From contig NZ_BDBH01000011.1 of the NCBI RefSeq assembly GCF_001612885.1, positions 1 to 64,000 on the forward strand: a DNA stretch of 64,000 nucleotides, written 5' to 3'. A program made the translations under genes and the position numbers. The notes under the pieces are model-generated. The model was not told where the DNA came from. It made no database searches and was given only the letters and a program-made list of their open reading frames with translations. Positions 50,571-58,986 of the stretch are shown piece after piece; position 1 is the stretch's first letter; each line of letters begins with the position of its first letter. The stretch is from Nocardia harenae NBRC 108248. Its GTDB lineage: Bacteria > Actinomycetota > Actinomycetes > Mycobacteriales > Mycobacteriaceae.

Positions 50571-52196
50571 GTGCCCACAGCCTATTTCGGCCGCGCCGAC
50601 GAGCCGGGCAGCTTATTCGAGCCGAGCGCGGATCTGCTGGTGGTGCGCGCCGCGTCCGGTCCGGGGGTGCCCCGGCAGCGCGGTTCGGTCCCGCTGCCCC
50701 TACGTGACGTGCTCGCGGGCGCGGTCCTGGTGCAGACCCATCCGGAGGTGGGCGTCGAGGTGTACCGGGTGCCACCGGGGCAGCCGATCGCCGAGCGGAT
50801 CCGGGCGCTGGATGCCGCGCCGGAGATCCGGTTCGCCGGACACGTGCTCGTCGAGCCGGCCACGAACGAACCGGTGCTCTACACCGAGAACCTCTTCGTC
50901 AAGTTCGCCGACGACGCCGACCCGGCCCGGTGTCGCGCCGTGCTCACCGAGGCCGGGCTGACCATCAAGGAGCAGGTCGGCTACGCCGCCAACGCCTACT
51001 TCACCGCCGCCCCGGAGCGCACCGGGCAGCGCGTCTTCACCATCGCCGCCGAACTCCTCGCCCGCGCGGACGTCGAGTACAGCCACCCGGAGCTGATCCG
51101 CCGCCGGGCCCGCAAGACCATCGCCCCGCAGCAGTGGCACCTGCGTGCCACCACGGTCGGCGGCAGGCCGGTGAACGCGCACGCGAATGTCGAAGCGGCG
51201 CATGCGATCACCCGCGGCAGGGGCAGCACCGTCGCGGTGATCGACGACGGCATCGATATCGACCACCCGGAGTTCGCCGGGCCGGGCAAGGTGGTCGCCC
51301 CGCGCGACGTCACCGCGGGCACCGGCGACCCGCGCCCCAAGGACCAGAACGGCACCGGCCCGGACTACGGCGACAACCACGGCACCGCCTGCGCCGGGGT
51401 CGCCGTCGCCACTGGCAGCGCGGGCGCCTCGGGGGTGGCGCCGGAGGCCGCCCTGCTGCCGATCCGGCTCGCCTCCGGACTCGGCTCGCAGGCGGAGGCC
51501 CGCGCCTTCCAGTGGGCCGCCGACCACGGCGCCGACGTCATCTCGTGCAGCTGGGGCCCGGCGGACGGCGCCTGGTACCGCCCCGCCGACCCGGCCCACC
51601 AGCGCGTCGTCCCGATCCCGGCGAGCACCAGACTCGCACTGGAGTACGCGGCGAACAGCGGCCGGAACGGCCGCGGCTGCGTGATCGTCTTCGCCGCGGG
51701 CAATGGCAACGAGCCCGCCGACAACGACGGCTACGCCAGCCATCCCGCCGTGCTCGCGGTGGCCGCCTGCAACGACACCGGCACCCGGAGCGTCTACAGC
51801 GACACCGGCGCCGCGGTGGCGGTCGCGTTCCCCAGCAACGACTTCGAGCACGCCCCCTTCCGGCACCCGGCACCGCTCACCCCGGGCATCTGGACCGTCG
51901 ACCGGCGCGGCCGCAGCGGCTACAACCCGGGCGACCCGGCGCTCGGCGACGCGAACGGCGACTACACGGCCGAGTTCGGCGGCACCTCCAGCGCCGCACC
52001 AGGCGTCGCGGGCACCGCCGCCCTGGTCCTGGCCGTGAACCCGGCGCTGACCCGCGTCCAGGTGCGGGAGATACTGCAGCGCACCGCCGATCGCATCGAC
52101 GAGGCGAACGGCAACTACGACGCCACCGGCCACAGCCCCTGGTACGGCCACGGCCGGGTGAACGCCCGCGCCGCCGTCGACGCGGCCCGCGGCTGA
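50571..52196 (+). CDS. Subtilisin-family (S8) serine peptidase
   Basis: This 541-residue protein has an N-terminal region of about 200 residues without a signal peptide, then an S8 catalytic domain. The triad is Asp225 (VAVIDDGIDIDH), His270 (DNHGTACAG) and Ser473 (GGTSSAAPG), with the oxyanion Asn in AAGNGN. The lack of an export signal suggests an intracellular peptidase, or secretion by another route. GTG 50571 has GGAGAAG upstream. The N-terminal part has the size of a propeptide. Confidence 0.88.
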   Translation: MPTAYFGRADEPGSLFEPSADLLVVRAASGPGVPRQRGSVPLPLRDVLAGAVLVQTHPEVGVEVYRVPPGQPIAERIRALDAAPEIRFAGHVLVEPATNEPVLYTENLFVKFADDADPARCRAVLTEAGLTIKEQVGYAANAYFTAAPERTGQRVFTIAAELLARADVEYSHPELIRRRARKTIAPQQWHLRATTVGGRPVNAHANVEAAHAITRGRGSTVAVIDDGIDIDHPEFAGPGKVVAPRDVTAGTGDPRPKDQNGTGPDYGDNHGTACAGVAVATGSAGASGVAPEAALLPIRLASGLGSQAEARAFQWAADHGADVISCSWGPADGAWYRPADPAHQRVVPIPASTRLALEYAANSGRNGRGCVIVFAAGNGNEPADNDGYASHPAVLAVAACNDTGTRSVYSDTGAAVAVAFPSNDFEHAPFRHPAPLTPGIWTVDRRGRSGYNPGDPALGDANGDYTAEFGGTSSAAPGVAGTAALVLAVNPALTRVQVREILQRTADRIDEANGNYDATGHSPWYGHGRVNARAAVDAARG

Positions 52197-52351
52197 ATCC
52201 CGCTCCCGCCCGGCCCCATGCCGATACCGGTTCCGGCGTCGGGGAATTCGTAGCCGAACGCCGCCTCGTCGGGGCGGAAGCGGAACGAGGCCGCCTCCAG
52301 CACGAAGCAGCGCACGAAGGCCGGGACGGCGTGCGGGATCAGGTCGACCAT
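52115..52351 (-). CDS. Doubtful small ORF downstream of the GntR gene
   Basis: ATG 52351 follows the GntR stop by 2 bp with a GAGGAG site inside the gntR end. Its first 40 residues (VDLIPHAVPAFVRCFVLEA, FRFRPDEAAFGYEFP) look protein-like. The remainder is antisense to the end of the subtilase gene and looks non-coding. It may be a truncated second cistron. The family is not recognised. Confidence 0.35.
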   Translation of the reverse strand: MVDLIPHAVPAFVRCFVLEAASFRFRPDEAAFGYEFPDAGTGIGMGPGGSGIQPRAASTAARAFTRPWPYQGLWPVAS

Positions 52352-52353
52352 CG

Positions 52354-53070
52354 CTACTCCTCGACCCCGCCCGCCAGCAGCGCCACCATGCGGCCGAGCA
52401 GCTCGGTGGCGAGCGCGTGCGCGCCGTCGCCGTCGGCCGCGGCGATCCGGCGGGCCAGCTCGGCGTGCGCGTCCCGGTCCACGGACTCCGCGAAGAGCCC
52501 GAGCTGGTCGATGACCGGCCGGCCGATCGCGCCGAACGCCGCGATCAGGGTGTTCAGCCCGAGCCGGTAGGCGATATTGCCGGAGCCGACGATCACGGCG
52601 GTCCAGAAGTCCAGATCGGCCGCGGTGACGTCGACCGGGCGGTCGGTGGCGGCGGGGTAGCGCTCGGCGGCCACGGTCACGGCGGCGCGCTGCGCCGCGG
52701 TGGCGCGCTCGGCACAGCGCCGGGCGGCGTCGGCCGCGACGCTGCGGCGCAGCTCGGCGATATCGCGCAGCATCCGCACCGGCGGCACCGCGCCGGTCTC
52801 GGCCAGCGCGGAGAGCGCGTCCAGCCCGGCGCTCGCCCGCCAGTCCAGCACCCTGGTCCTGCCGCCCTGCGCGATCCGCACCAGTCCGGCCTGCCGCACC
52901 CCCTTGAGCGCCTCGCGCACCGCGTGCCGATTCACCCCGAACCGCTCGGCCAGCTCCCGCTCGCCGGGCAGCGCATCGCCCGGCGCCGGCCGCCCGGCCA
53001 GGATCTCGGTGACGAGCTGCCCGAAGACCTCGTCGGAGACCGAGGCGCGGGTGATCGGGGTGATGTCCAT
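52354..53070 (-). CDS. GntR-family (FadR/FCD type) transcriptional regulator
   Basis: This 238-residue regulator has an N-terminal winged helix (FGQLVTEILAGRPAPGDALP, ERELAERFGVNRHAVREALKGVRQAGLV) and an all-helical FCD ligand domain in which the Asp/His metal residues are only partly recognisable. FCD regulators respond to small carboxylic acids. The operator TGGT-N3-ACCA at 53102-53120, 31 bp upstream, fits the FadR-type consensus. It suggests autoregulation and possibly control of the divergent gene at 53185. Confidence 0.85.
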   Translation of the reverse strand: MDITPITRASVSDEVFGQLVTEILAGRPAPGDALPGERELAERFGVNRHAVREALKGVRQAGLVRIAQGGRTRVLDWRASAGLDALSALAETGAVPPVRMLRDIAELRRSVAADAARRCAERATAAQRAAVTVAAERYPAATDRPVDVTAADLDFWTAVIVGSGNIAYRLGLNTLIAAFGAIGRPVIDQLGLFAESVDRDAHAELARRIAAADGDGAHALATELLGRMVALLAGGVEE

Positions 53071-53101
53071 GCCCCACGCTCCCGCGTTCCCGCCACCTGG
53101 T

Positions 53102-53120
53102 CAACTGGTTGGACCAGTTG
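53102..53120. promoter_or_regulatory. FadR-type operator CAACTGGT-TGG-ACCAGTTG
   Basis: A perfect 8-bp inverted repeat containing TGGT-N3-ACCA, the consensus of the FadR subgroup of GntR regulators, centred in the divergent promoter region of the GntR gene. Confidence 0.7.
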
Positions 53121-53184
53121 TCGCGGGTGGCACTCCAACCGGACACTCGCCACCCGGCGCTCGCAGGAATGCGAGGATGTCCGC

Positions 53185-53913
53185 ATGTCTGCCGCGGGCC
53201 GATGGCGTTATCCGACCGCACTCACCGCTGTCGGTGACGACCCCGGGCTGTCCGACGGAATCGCTTGGGTCGCCCGCAGATCCCGCTTCGGCGGCACGCC
53301 GCTGGTCTACGCACCCGGCCGGTCGAATGTGGACGACAACCCCTGGCTGCGCGAGTTCGTCGACGAGGTCAGGGCGCTGGTGGCGACCTGGCGCAGGCCG
53401 GCGACGACCTGGCGCGGCGGGCCGGTGCTCGCGGCCTGGCCCACCCCGGAGGAGCTGACCCGGATCGCCGACGACCGCCGCACCACCGCGCTCTGCGTGG
53501 TGCCGAACAGCCTGGACGAGGTCGCGGCCTGGGCGCAGGCCGCGCAGCCGCGGCTGCTCGGCCCCGCGGTGCCGCCGCCGGGCGCCGCCCGGCTCGACCC
53601 GGTGGTGGCCGAGGCGCTGACCACGCTCTCCGGACTGGTCGACCCGGCCTCGAATCTCACTGCGCCGCAGGATCGCAGGGACGCCGCCGCGGTGCTGAGC
53701 ATCGCGCACGCGAACGGCCACTGCTTCACCGGCGAGGACGTCTACGCCTGGACCCTGGCCAACGGCTGGCCCGCGCGCGCCGCGACCCGGCTGGCCGCGC
53801 TCGCCGCGCACGTCGCCACCGGCCAGCACCCGCCGCTGCCGACCAGCACCTTCGCCACCGACATCCTGGACGTCTGGCGCCAGCGCGCGACCCCCGCCGA
53901 GCCACGGAAGTAA
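53185..53913 (+). CDS. Conserved hypothetical actinobacterial protein
   Basis: This 242-residue soluble protein has no recognised domain. Visible blocks are WRYPTALTAVGDDPGLSDGI, NPWLREFVDEVRALVATWRRP, RRTTALCVVPNSLDEVAAWA, a helical middle and DRRDAAAVLSIAHANGHCFTGEDVYAW near the end. Codon use is native and the ATG follows a GAGGA site. It shares the divergent FadR-type operator region, so it may be regulated by the GntR protein. Confidence 0.7.
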   Translation: MSAAGRWRYPTALTAVGDDPGLSDGIAWVARRSRFGGTPLVYAPGRSNVDDNPWLREFVDEVRALVATWRRPATTWRGGPVLAAWPTPEELTRIADDRRTTALCVVPNSLDEVAAWAQAAQPRLLGPAVPPPGAARLDPVVAEALTTLSGLVDPASNLTAPQDRRDAAAVLSIAHANGHCFTGEDVYAWTLANGWPARAATRLAALAAHVATGQHPPLPTSTFATDILDVWRQRATPAEPRK

Positions 53914-54031
53914 TTCGGTATTCTGCCCGTACATCCTGGTCTATGCCGCTTTACTCTCCAGCTTCAACGAGAGTAGGGTTCGCCCCAGCCTATTGATGTG
54001 AGTCATGATTCACATACTGCCGGGAGTTCGC

Positions 54032-55987
54032 ATGGATCTCACCGCACGTCAGCGCGCAGCCCTCACGCTGATCTGCGACACGTTCGCACCGGGGGACGGC
54101 AGCGCCCTGCCCTCCGCCTCCGAGCTCGGCGTGCCCGACGTCGTCCTGCGGCTGCTCGCCCGCAATCCGCGCGCCGCGGAGGGCAGGCAGCTCGCCGCCC
54201 TGCTCGGGATCTGGGACTCCCCGCTGCTGGCGCTGCTCACCGGCGGCGCGCCCGGCCGCTTCTCGGCGCGCACGCGGGCCGAGCGGGAGCGGCTGCTGCT
54301 CGGGCTCGGCAACTCCCGGCTCGCCCCCAAGCGCGCGATCTTCCAGGCGCTCAAGCAGGCCGCGCTGCTCTCGTACTACACCACCCCCGGCCCGCACGGC
54401 GACAACCCGCTGTGGAAGGCGATGGGGTATCCGGCCGCGCCGGGCCCGCTGGAGACGGCGCCGCGGCCCGCGCTGAAACCACTGCGGCCGAGCGGTTCCG
54501 AGGCGCTCGAGTGCGATGTGGTCGTGGTCGGCTCCGGCGCGGGTGGCGGCGCGGCCGCGGCCAGGCTGGCCGCCGCCGGGCTGGACGTGGTGGTGCTGGA
54601 GCGCGGCGAGTACTACGACGACGCCGATTTCGGCACCGGCGAGCTCGACGCGCTGACCCGGCTCTACTCCCCCGGCCCGCAGGCCACCACCGAGGGCCAG
54701 CTGACCCTGGTGGCCGGGAGCTGCCTCGGCGGTGGCACCGTCGTGAACTGGAGCACCGCGCTGCGCACCCCCGACCCGGTGCGCGCGGAGTGGGCGGCGC
54801 TCGGCGCGGAGCAATTCGCCGGCGAGGAGTACGGCGCCGCCATGGACGAGGTGGTGCGCCGGATCGCCGTCACCGCGGAGCGCTCTCCGCTCTCGGCCCG
54901 GGACGGCGTGCTAGCGCGCGGCGTCACCGCGCTCGGCTGGGAGCTGGACACGCTGCCGCGCAATGTCACCGATGCCTGCGACGCGGGCACCGAGTGCGGC
55001 CGCTGCGGCTACGGCTGCCGGATCGGCGCCAAGCAGTCGGCGACCAAGACCTGGCTGCGCGATGCCGCCGAGCGCGGCGCCCGGCTGGTGGTCGGCGCCG
55101 ACGTGCGCCGGGTGGAGGTGCGCGCGGGCCGGGCCACCGGCGTCACCGCGCGCACCGCGGCGGGCGCCGAGTTCACCGTGCGGGCCAGGGCGGTGGTGGT
55201 CGCCGCGGGCGCCGTCCAGACCCCCGCGCTGCTGCGCCGCTCCGGGCTGCGGAACAAGAACATCGGCGACTACCTGCGGCTGCACCCGGCCTCGGCGGTC
55301 TTCGGCGCCTTCGACGAGGAGATCAGGCCGTGGGAGGGCGGGCTGCAGACCCGGATCTGCAGGCAGCACGCGGATCTGGACGGCGCCGGGTACGGCGTCA
55401 TCTACGAGACCGGCCCGATGCACCCGGGCATGCTGGTCGGCTTCATGAACTGGCTCGGCGCCGACGCGCACCGGGACGCCATGCTGAATCTCGCCGGCAC
55501 CGCCGCCATCGGCGTGATCACCAGGGACCGCGACCACGGGCGGGTGACCGTCGACAGAGCGGGCGAGGCGATCGTGCACTACACGCTCTCCGCCAGGGAC
55601 CGCGCGCACCTGCACCGCGGCATCATCGGCGCCGCCGAGATCCTGGAGGCGGCGGGCGCGCGGGCGATCAACTCCGGGCACCAGTCCGGCGCCTCCTACG
55701 AGCCGGGGCGGCGCGGCGACCACGCCGGCTTCGCGGCCCGCTGCGCGAGCGCCGGGTACGGCCCCGGCCAGTGCGCCATGGCGGCGCTGCACATCATGGG
55801 CTCGGCGCGGATGGGCGGCAGCGCCGAGCACTCCGCGCTGAATCCGGACGGCGCCACCTGGGAGGTGCCGAACCTGGTGGTGGCCGATGCCTCCTGCTTC
55901 CCCACCGCGTCCGGGGTGAACCCGATGGTCTCGATCGAGGCGATCGGGTGGATGAACGCAGGCAGGCTGGCGGCCACGCTCGGCTAG
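54032..55987 (+). CDS. GMC oxidoreductase, long-chain fatty alcohol oxidase type
   Basis: This 651-residue flavoprotein has an N-terminal helical extension of about 150 residues (TARQRAALTLICDTFAPGDG). The FAD motif VVGSGAGGGAAAARLAAAG, LVAGSCLGGGTVVNW and a Cys-rich CDAGTECGRCGYGC segment follow, with C-terminal SARMGG and GVNPMVSIEAIG blocks. The extension and Cys motif are typical of FAO-type alcohol oxidases or dehydrogenases. ATG 54032 has GGGAG upstream. It lies 1.4 kb from mftA. A mycofactocin link (as for MftG, which is shorter) is possible but not shown. Confidence 0.83.
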   Translation: MDLTARQRAALTLICDTFAPGDGSALPSASELGVPDVVLRLLARNPRAAEGRQLAALLGIWDSPLLALLTGGAPGRFSARTRAERERLLLGLGNSRLAPKRAIFQALKQAALLSYYTTPGPHGDNPLWKAMGYPAAPGPLETAPRPALKPLRPSGSEALECDVVVVGSGAGGGAAAARLAAAGLDVVVLERGEYYDDADFGTGELDALTRLYSPGPQATTEGQLTLVAGSCLGGGTVVNWSTALRTPDPVRAEWAALGAEQFAGEEYGAAMDEVVRRIAVTAERSPLSARDGVLARGVTALGWELDTLPRNVTDACDAGTECGRCGYGCRIGAKQSATKTWLRDAAERGARLVVGADVRRVEVRAGRATGVTARTAAGAEFTVRARAVVVAAGAVQTPALLRRSGLRNKNIGDYLRLHPASAVFGAFDEEIRPWEGGLQTRICRQHADLDGAGYGVIYETGPMHPGMLVGFMNWLGADAHRDAMLNLAGTAAIGVITRDRDHGRVTVDRAGEAIVHYTLSARDRAHLHRGIIGAAEILEAAGARAINSGHQSGASYEPGRRGDHAGFAARCASAGYGPGQCAMAALHIMGSARMGGSAEHSALNPDGATWEVPNLVVADASCFPTASGVNPMVSIEAIGWMNAGRLAATLG

Positions 55988-56027
55988 GCCCCGGCCGAGG
56001 TGCCGCCGGGGCTCGACCCCCGCCGGC

Positions 56028-56423
56028 TCAGTCCCGGCCGCTCACCGCCGGGGTCGCCACCCCGACCCGCAGGTGCACCCGGTCCTGGAAGAAGGCGACG
56101 TGCCCGCGCAGCCGCGCCACCTGCGGCGCCGGGTCCTCGTAGCTCCACACGATCGCCTCGCCGCCGTCGCCGTCGAAGCGCCAGTAGGTGGCGGCGCCCT
56201 TGAAGGGGCAGGTGCTCGCGCGCGACTCGTCGGCGACCAGCTGCACCCGGACGTCGGCGCGCGGCAGGTAGAAGACCAGCCCGTGGTCCTGCTCGTCCAC
56301 CAGCAGCGCGCGGATGCTCTCCGCGACCAGCCGCTCGTCGTGGTGCACGGTGATCAGGTTGCGGCGGGCGTGGATGTCGACCCGGTAGTCGGGGCGGGTC
56401 AGGAAGCCGGGGTGATCGGTCAT
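56028..56423 (-). CDS. DUF427 domain protein
   Basis: This 131-residue protein has the DUF427 beta-tent pattern: ITVHHDERLVAESIRALLVDE, YLPRADVRV, STCPFKGAATYWRFDGD and IVWSYEDPAPQVARLRGHVAFF. The Cys-Pro-Phe-Lys-Gly and His/Tyr positions are conserved in the family, whose biochemical role is unknown. It is downstream of the TesB gene by 14 bp and probably co-transcribed. Confidence 0.88.
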   Translation of the reverse strand: MTDHPGFLTRPDYRVDIHARRNLITVHHDERLVAESIRALLVDEQDHGLVFYLPRADVRVQLVADESRASTCPFKGAATYWRFDGDGGEAIVWSYEDPAPQVARLRGHVAFFQDRVHLRVGVATPAVSGRD

Positions 56424-56436
56424 CGCTATTCCCTTC

Positions 56437-57291
56437 TCACAGCCGGGCTTCCGCCGGGATGGCGGTGTCGTCCCCGCGCAGCGGGCGGATCATGGCCTCC
56501 TGGGTGAAGGAGGCGACGAGCCGCCCGTCCTCGGTGTGCACCAGCCCGCGCACACAGGACATGCCCGCACCGACCTGGATGCTCTCGTGTGAATACAGTA
56601 ACCACCCGTCCCACCCGGCGGGCTCGTGGAAGCGCACCGCCACCGTCATCGGCGCGGTGGAGAGGGTGTGGTGCGCCTGCGCGGTGCCGACCCCTGCGTG
56701 CGCGCGCAGCGTGGCGGCGACCGAGAGGTGGCCGGTGAAGTGCGCGAGCAGCGCCTTGGCCAGGTCGTCACGGTCCGGGATCGGGTCGTAGCGCAGCCAG
56801 GCGTGCAGCTCCGGCGGGCCGACCTCGTCCGGGTCGTTCACATCCGCCACACCGACGATGCGCAGGTCACGGCCGGTCAGCGGCATATCGGCGGAGACGG
56901 CCTCCGCCGGACCGGGCACCTCGGGGCGCGGCACGTGGTGCCGCACGACGTCGGCCGTCGGGGTGTCGGCGAGCACCGAGACGGTGGCGCAGCGCCGCCC
57001 GCCCTGCTCCACCCCGACCACCGCGCTCGCCATGGAGCGGCCGCGGTGCGTCTCCTCCACCACGAACTCCACCGGCCGCTCAGGATCCACCGCGCGCGAG
57101 AAGGTGGCGTGCCCGGAGCGGATCACCTTGTCCCCGAACGTCTTCGCTGCCGCGACCAGCGCCTGGGCCAGCAACTGGGTGCCGTCGACCACCCGGCGCG
57201 AGCCGCCGTCGCTGCCCCCGGAGAAGCGGCGGGCGCCCACGGGCTCGACGTCGAAGATCTCCAGCATGCGCCGGACCGACGACTCCGTCAC
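56437..57291 (-). CDS. Acyl-CoA thioesterase II (TesB-like)
   Basis: This 284-residue double-hotdog thioesterase has an N-terminal hotdog with GGSRRVVDGTQLLAQALVAA, GHATFSRAVDPERPVEF and VEETHRGRSMASAVVGV, and a C-terminal hotdog with LAHFTGHLSVAATLRAH, FHEPAGWDGWLLYSHESIQVG and CVRGLVHTEDGRLVASFTQEAM. TesB enzymes release fatty acids from CoA. GTG 57291 has GGAGGAGG upstream. It is divergent from mftA. Confidence 0.87.
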   Translation of the reverse strand: MTESSVRRMLEIFDVEPVGARRFSGGSDGGSRRVVDGTQLLAQALVAAAKTFGDKVIRSGHATFSRAVDPERPVEFVVEETHRGRSMASAVVGVEQGGRRCATVSVLADTPTADVVRHHVPRPEVPGPAEAVSADMPLTGRDLRIVGVADVNDPDEVGPPELHAWLRYDPIPDRDDLAKALLAHFTGHLSVAATLRAHAGVGTAQAHHTLSTAPMTVAVRFHEPAGWDGWLLYSHESIQVGAGMSCVRGLVHTEDGRLVASFTQEAMIRPLRGDDTAIPAEARL

Positions 57292-57409
57292 TCCGCACCT
57301 CCTCCACTCCGGCAACAGTGTAGTTCAGTTTCGGAAATCAGATTCTCTTCCTTTTCGACACCAACTGACATTATGCTCGGAGCCACACCGACCCCGGAAG
57401 GAGACGCAG

Positions 57410-57499
57410 ATGACCGAGGACCCGAAGACCGAAGCCCTGGTCGAGGAGGACGTGCTGGTCGAGGAGGTCTCGATCGATGGCATGTGCGGTGTCTACTGA
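57410..57499 (+). CDS. mftA: Mycofactocin precursor peptide MftA
   Basis: This 29-residue ribosomal precursor has an acidic leader and the invariant C-terminal core IDGMCGVY. MftB presents it, and MftC decarboxylates and cross-links the terminal Val-Tyr to make the redox cofactor mycofactocin. ATG 57410 has GGAAGGAG upstream. The peptide ends overlapping the mftB start region. Confidence 0.96.
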   Translation: MTEDPKTEALVEEDVLVEEVSIDGMCGVY

Positions 57500-57773
57500 T
57501 CGACCGCCGTTCGACCCGGCCCGGGCCTACGCACTGGCACCGTCGGTGTCGGTGCGGCCCGAGCCGTTCGGCGCGCTGCTCTACGACTACGGCACCCGCA
57601 GGCTCTCGTTCCTGAAGACGCCGCTGCTGGTGGCGGTGGTCCGCGCGCTCGCGGAGCAGCCCGACGCGGCCAGCGCGCTCACCGCGGCGGGGGTGCCCGC
57701 CCCTTCGCACGACCACTATCTGCGAGCGCTCGCGGGCCTCGCCGACGCCGGGACCATCCAGGAGCGACCATGA
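57489..57773 (+). CDS. mftB: Mycofactocin precursor-recognition protein MftB
   Basis: This 94-residue RRE-type chaperone has FDPARAYALAPSVSVRPEPF, GALLYDYGTRRLSFLKTPLL and a C-terminal winged-helix-like DHYLRALAGLADAGTI. MftB binds the MftA leader and delivers it to MftC. GTG 57489 is chosen; ATG 57477 inside mftA is the alternative. Neither has a strong ribosome site, so translational coupling from mftA is likely. It overlaps mftC by 4 bp (ATGA). Confidence 0.93.
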   Translation: MSTDRPPFDPARAYALAPSVSVRPEPFGALLYDYGTRRLSFLKTPLLVAVVRALAEQPDAASALTAAGVPAPSHDHYLRALAGLADAGTIQERP

Positions 57774-58951
57774 AACTCGTCGAGCACTTCGAACACGGCC
57801 TGGACGCCCCCATCTGCCTCACCTGGGAGCTCACCTACGCCTGCAACCTCGCCTGCGAGCACTGCCTCTCCTCCTCCGGCAGGCGCGATCCGCGCGAGCT
57901 GAGCACCGCCGAGTGCAAGGCGGTGATCGACGAGTTGCAGCGCATGCAGGTCTTCTACGTCAATATGGGCGGCGGCGAGCCCACCGTGCGGCCCGATTTC
58001 TGGGAGCTGCTCGACTACTCCGTCGATCACGGCGTCGGGGTGAAGTTCTCCACCAACGGGGTGCGGCTGAACGCGGCGCGGGCCAAGCAGCTCGCGGCGA
58101 CCGACTACGTCGACGTGCAGATCTCCATGGACGGTGCCACCGCCGAGGTCAACGACGCGGTGCGCGGGCCGGGGTCGTTCGACATGGCGTACCGGGCGAT
58201 GGGAAATCTCGCCGATGCCGGGTTCGAGAACTTCAAGATCTCCGTGGTGATGACCAGGCACAATGTCGCGCAGCTGGACGAGTTCAAGGCGATCGCCGAC
58301 CGCTTCGGGGCGCAGTTGCGGATCACCCGGCTGCGGCCGTCCGGGCGCGGTGCCGACGTGTGGCCGGAGCTGCATCCGACCACCGATCAGCAGCTGGCCA
58401 TCTACGACTGGCTGGTCGCCAATGGCGAGAAGGTGCTCACCGGTGATTCGTTCTTCCACCTGAACGCGCTCGGCTCCACCCCGCTGCCCGGGTTGAACCT
58501 GTGCGGCGCGGGGCGCGTGGTGTGCCTCATCGACCCGGTCGGCGACGTGTACGCCTGCCCCTTCGCCATCCACGACGAATTCCTCGCGGGCAATGTTCGC
58601 GATCCGGGCGGGTTCGAGTCCGTCTGGCGCCGCTCCGAGCTCTTCACCCGGCTGCGCGAGCCGCAGACCGGCGGGGCCTGCGTCTCCTGCTCGGCATACG
58701 ACTCGTGCAAGGGCGGGTGCATGGCGGCGAAGTTCTTCACCGGAATGCCGCTGGACGGGCCGGATCCGGAGTGCGTGCGCGGGAATGCGGAGCTGGTGAC
58801 GGTGGGGGCCGCGCCGAAGCCGGACAAGGATCACTCGCGGCGCGGGCGCAAGGCGACGGTCGGGCTCGGGTTGCCGACCGTTCAGCGGCCCGCGGCGACC
58901 ACTGCCGGTAGGGCCTGCGATACCAGCCCCCTGGCCGATCTCGGACGTTAA
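57770..58951 (+). CDS. mftC: Mycofactocin radical SAM maturase MftC
   Basis: This 393-residue radical SAM/SPASM enzyme has the [4Fe-4S] motif CNLACEHC (Cys25, Cys29, Cys32), a GGGEPT SAM-binding motif and SPASM cysteines in NLCGAGRVVCLIDPVGDVYACPF and CVSCSAYDSCKGGC. It modifies MftA in two radical steps. The gene is full length and ends with TAA. Normally mftD, mftE and mftF follow; here a ribosome-site-like GAGGAGAGAGGAGTG is followed at once by foreign DNA on the other strand. Confidence 0.96.
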   Translation: MKLVEHFEHGLDAPICLTWELTYACNLACEHCLSSSGRRDPRELSTAECKAVIDELQRMQVFYVNMGGGEPTVRPDFWELLDYSVDHGVGVKFSTNGVRLNAARAKQLAATDYVDVQISMDGATAEVNDAVRGPGSFDMAYRAMGNLADAGFENFKISVVMTRHNVAQLDEFKAIADRFGAQLRITRLRPSGRGADVWPELHPTTDQQLAIYDWLVANGEKVLTGDSFFHLNALGSTPLPGLNLCGAGRVVCLIDPVGDVYACPFAIHDEFLAGNVRDPGGFESVWRRSELFTRLREPQTGGACVSCSAYDSCKGGCMAAKFFTGMPLDGPDPECVRGNAELVTVGAAPKPDKDHSRRGRKATVGLGLPTVQRPAATTAGRACDTSPLADLGR

Positions 58952-58986
58952 AGGCTACCGAGGAGAGAGGAGTGACCTTGCAAAGG

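Noticed and set aside
54032..55987. mftG of the mycofactocin cluster
   Set aside because: The protein is about 650 residues with an N-terminal extension and a Cys-rich motif typical of fatty alcohol oxidases, longer than MftG, and is separated from mftA by two opposite-strand genes.
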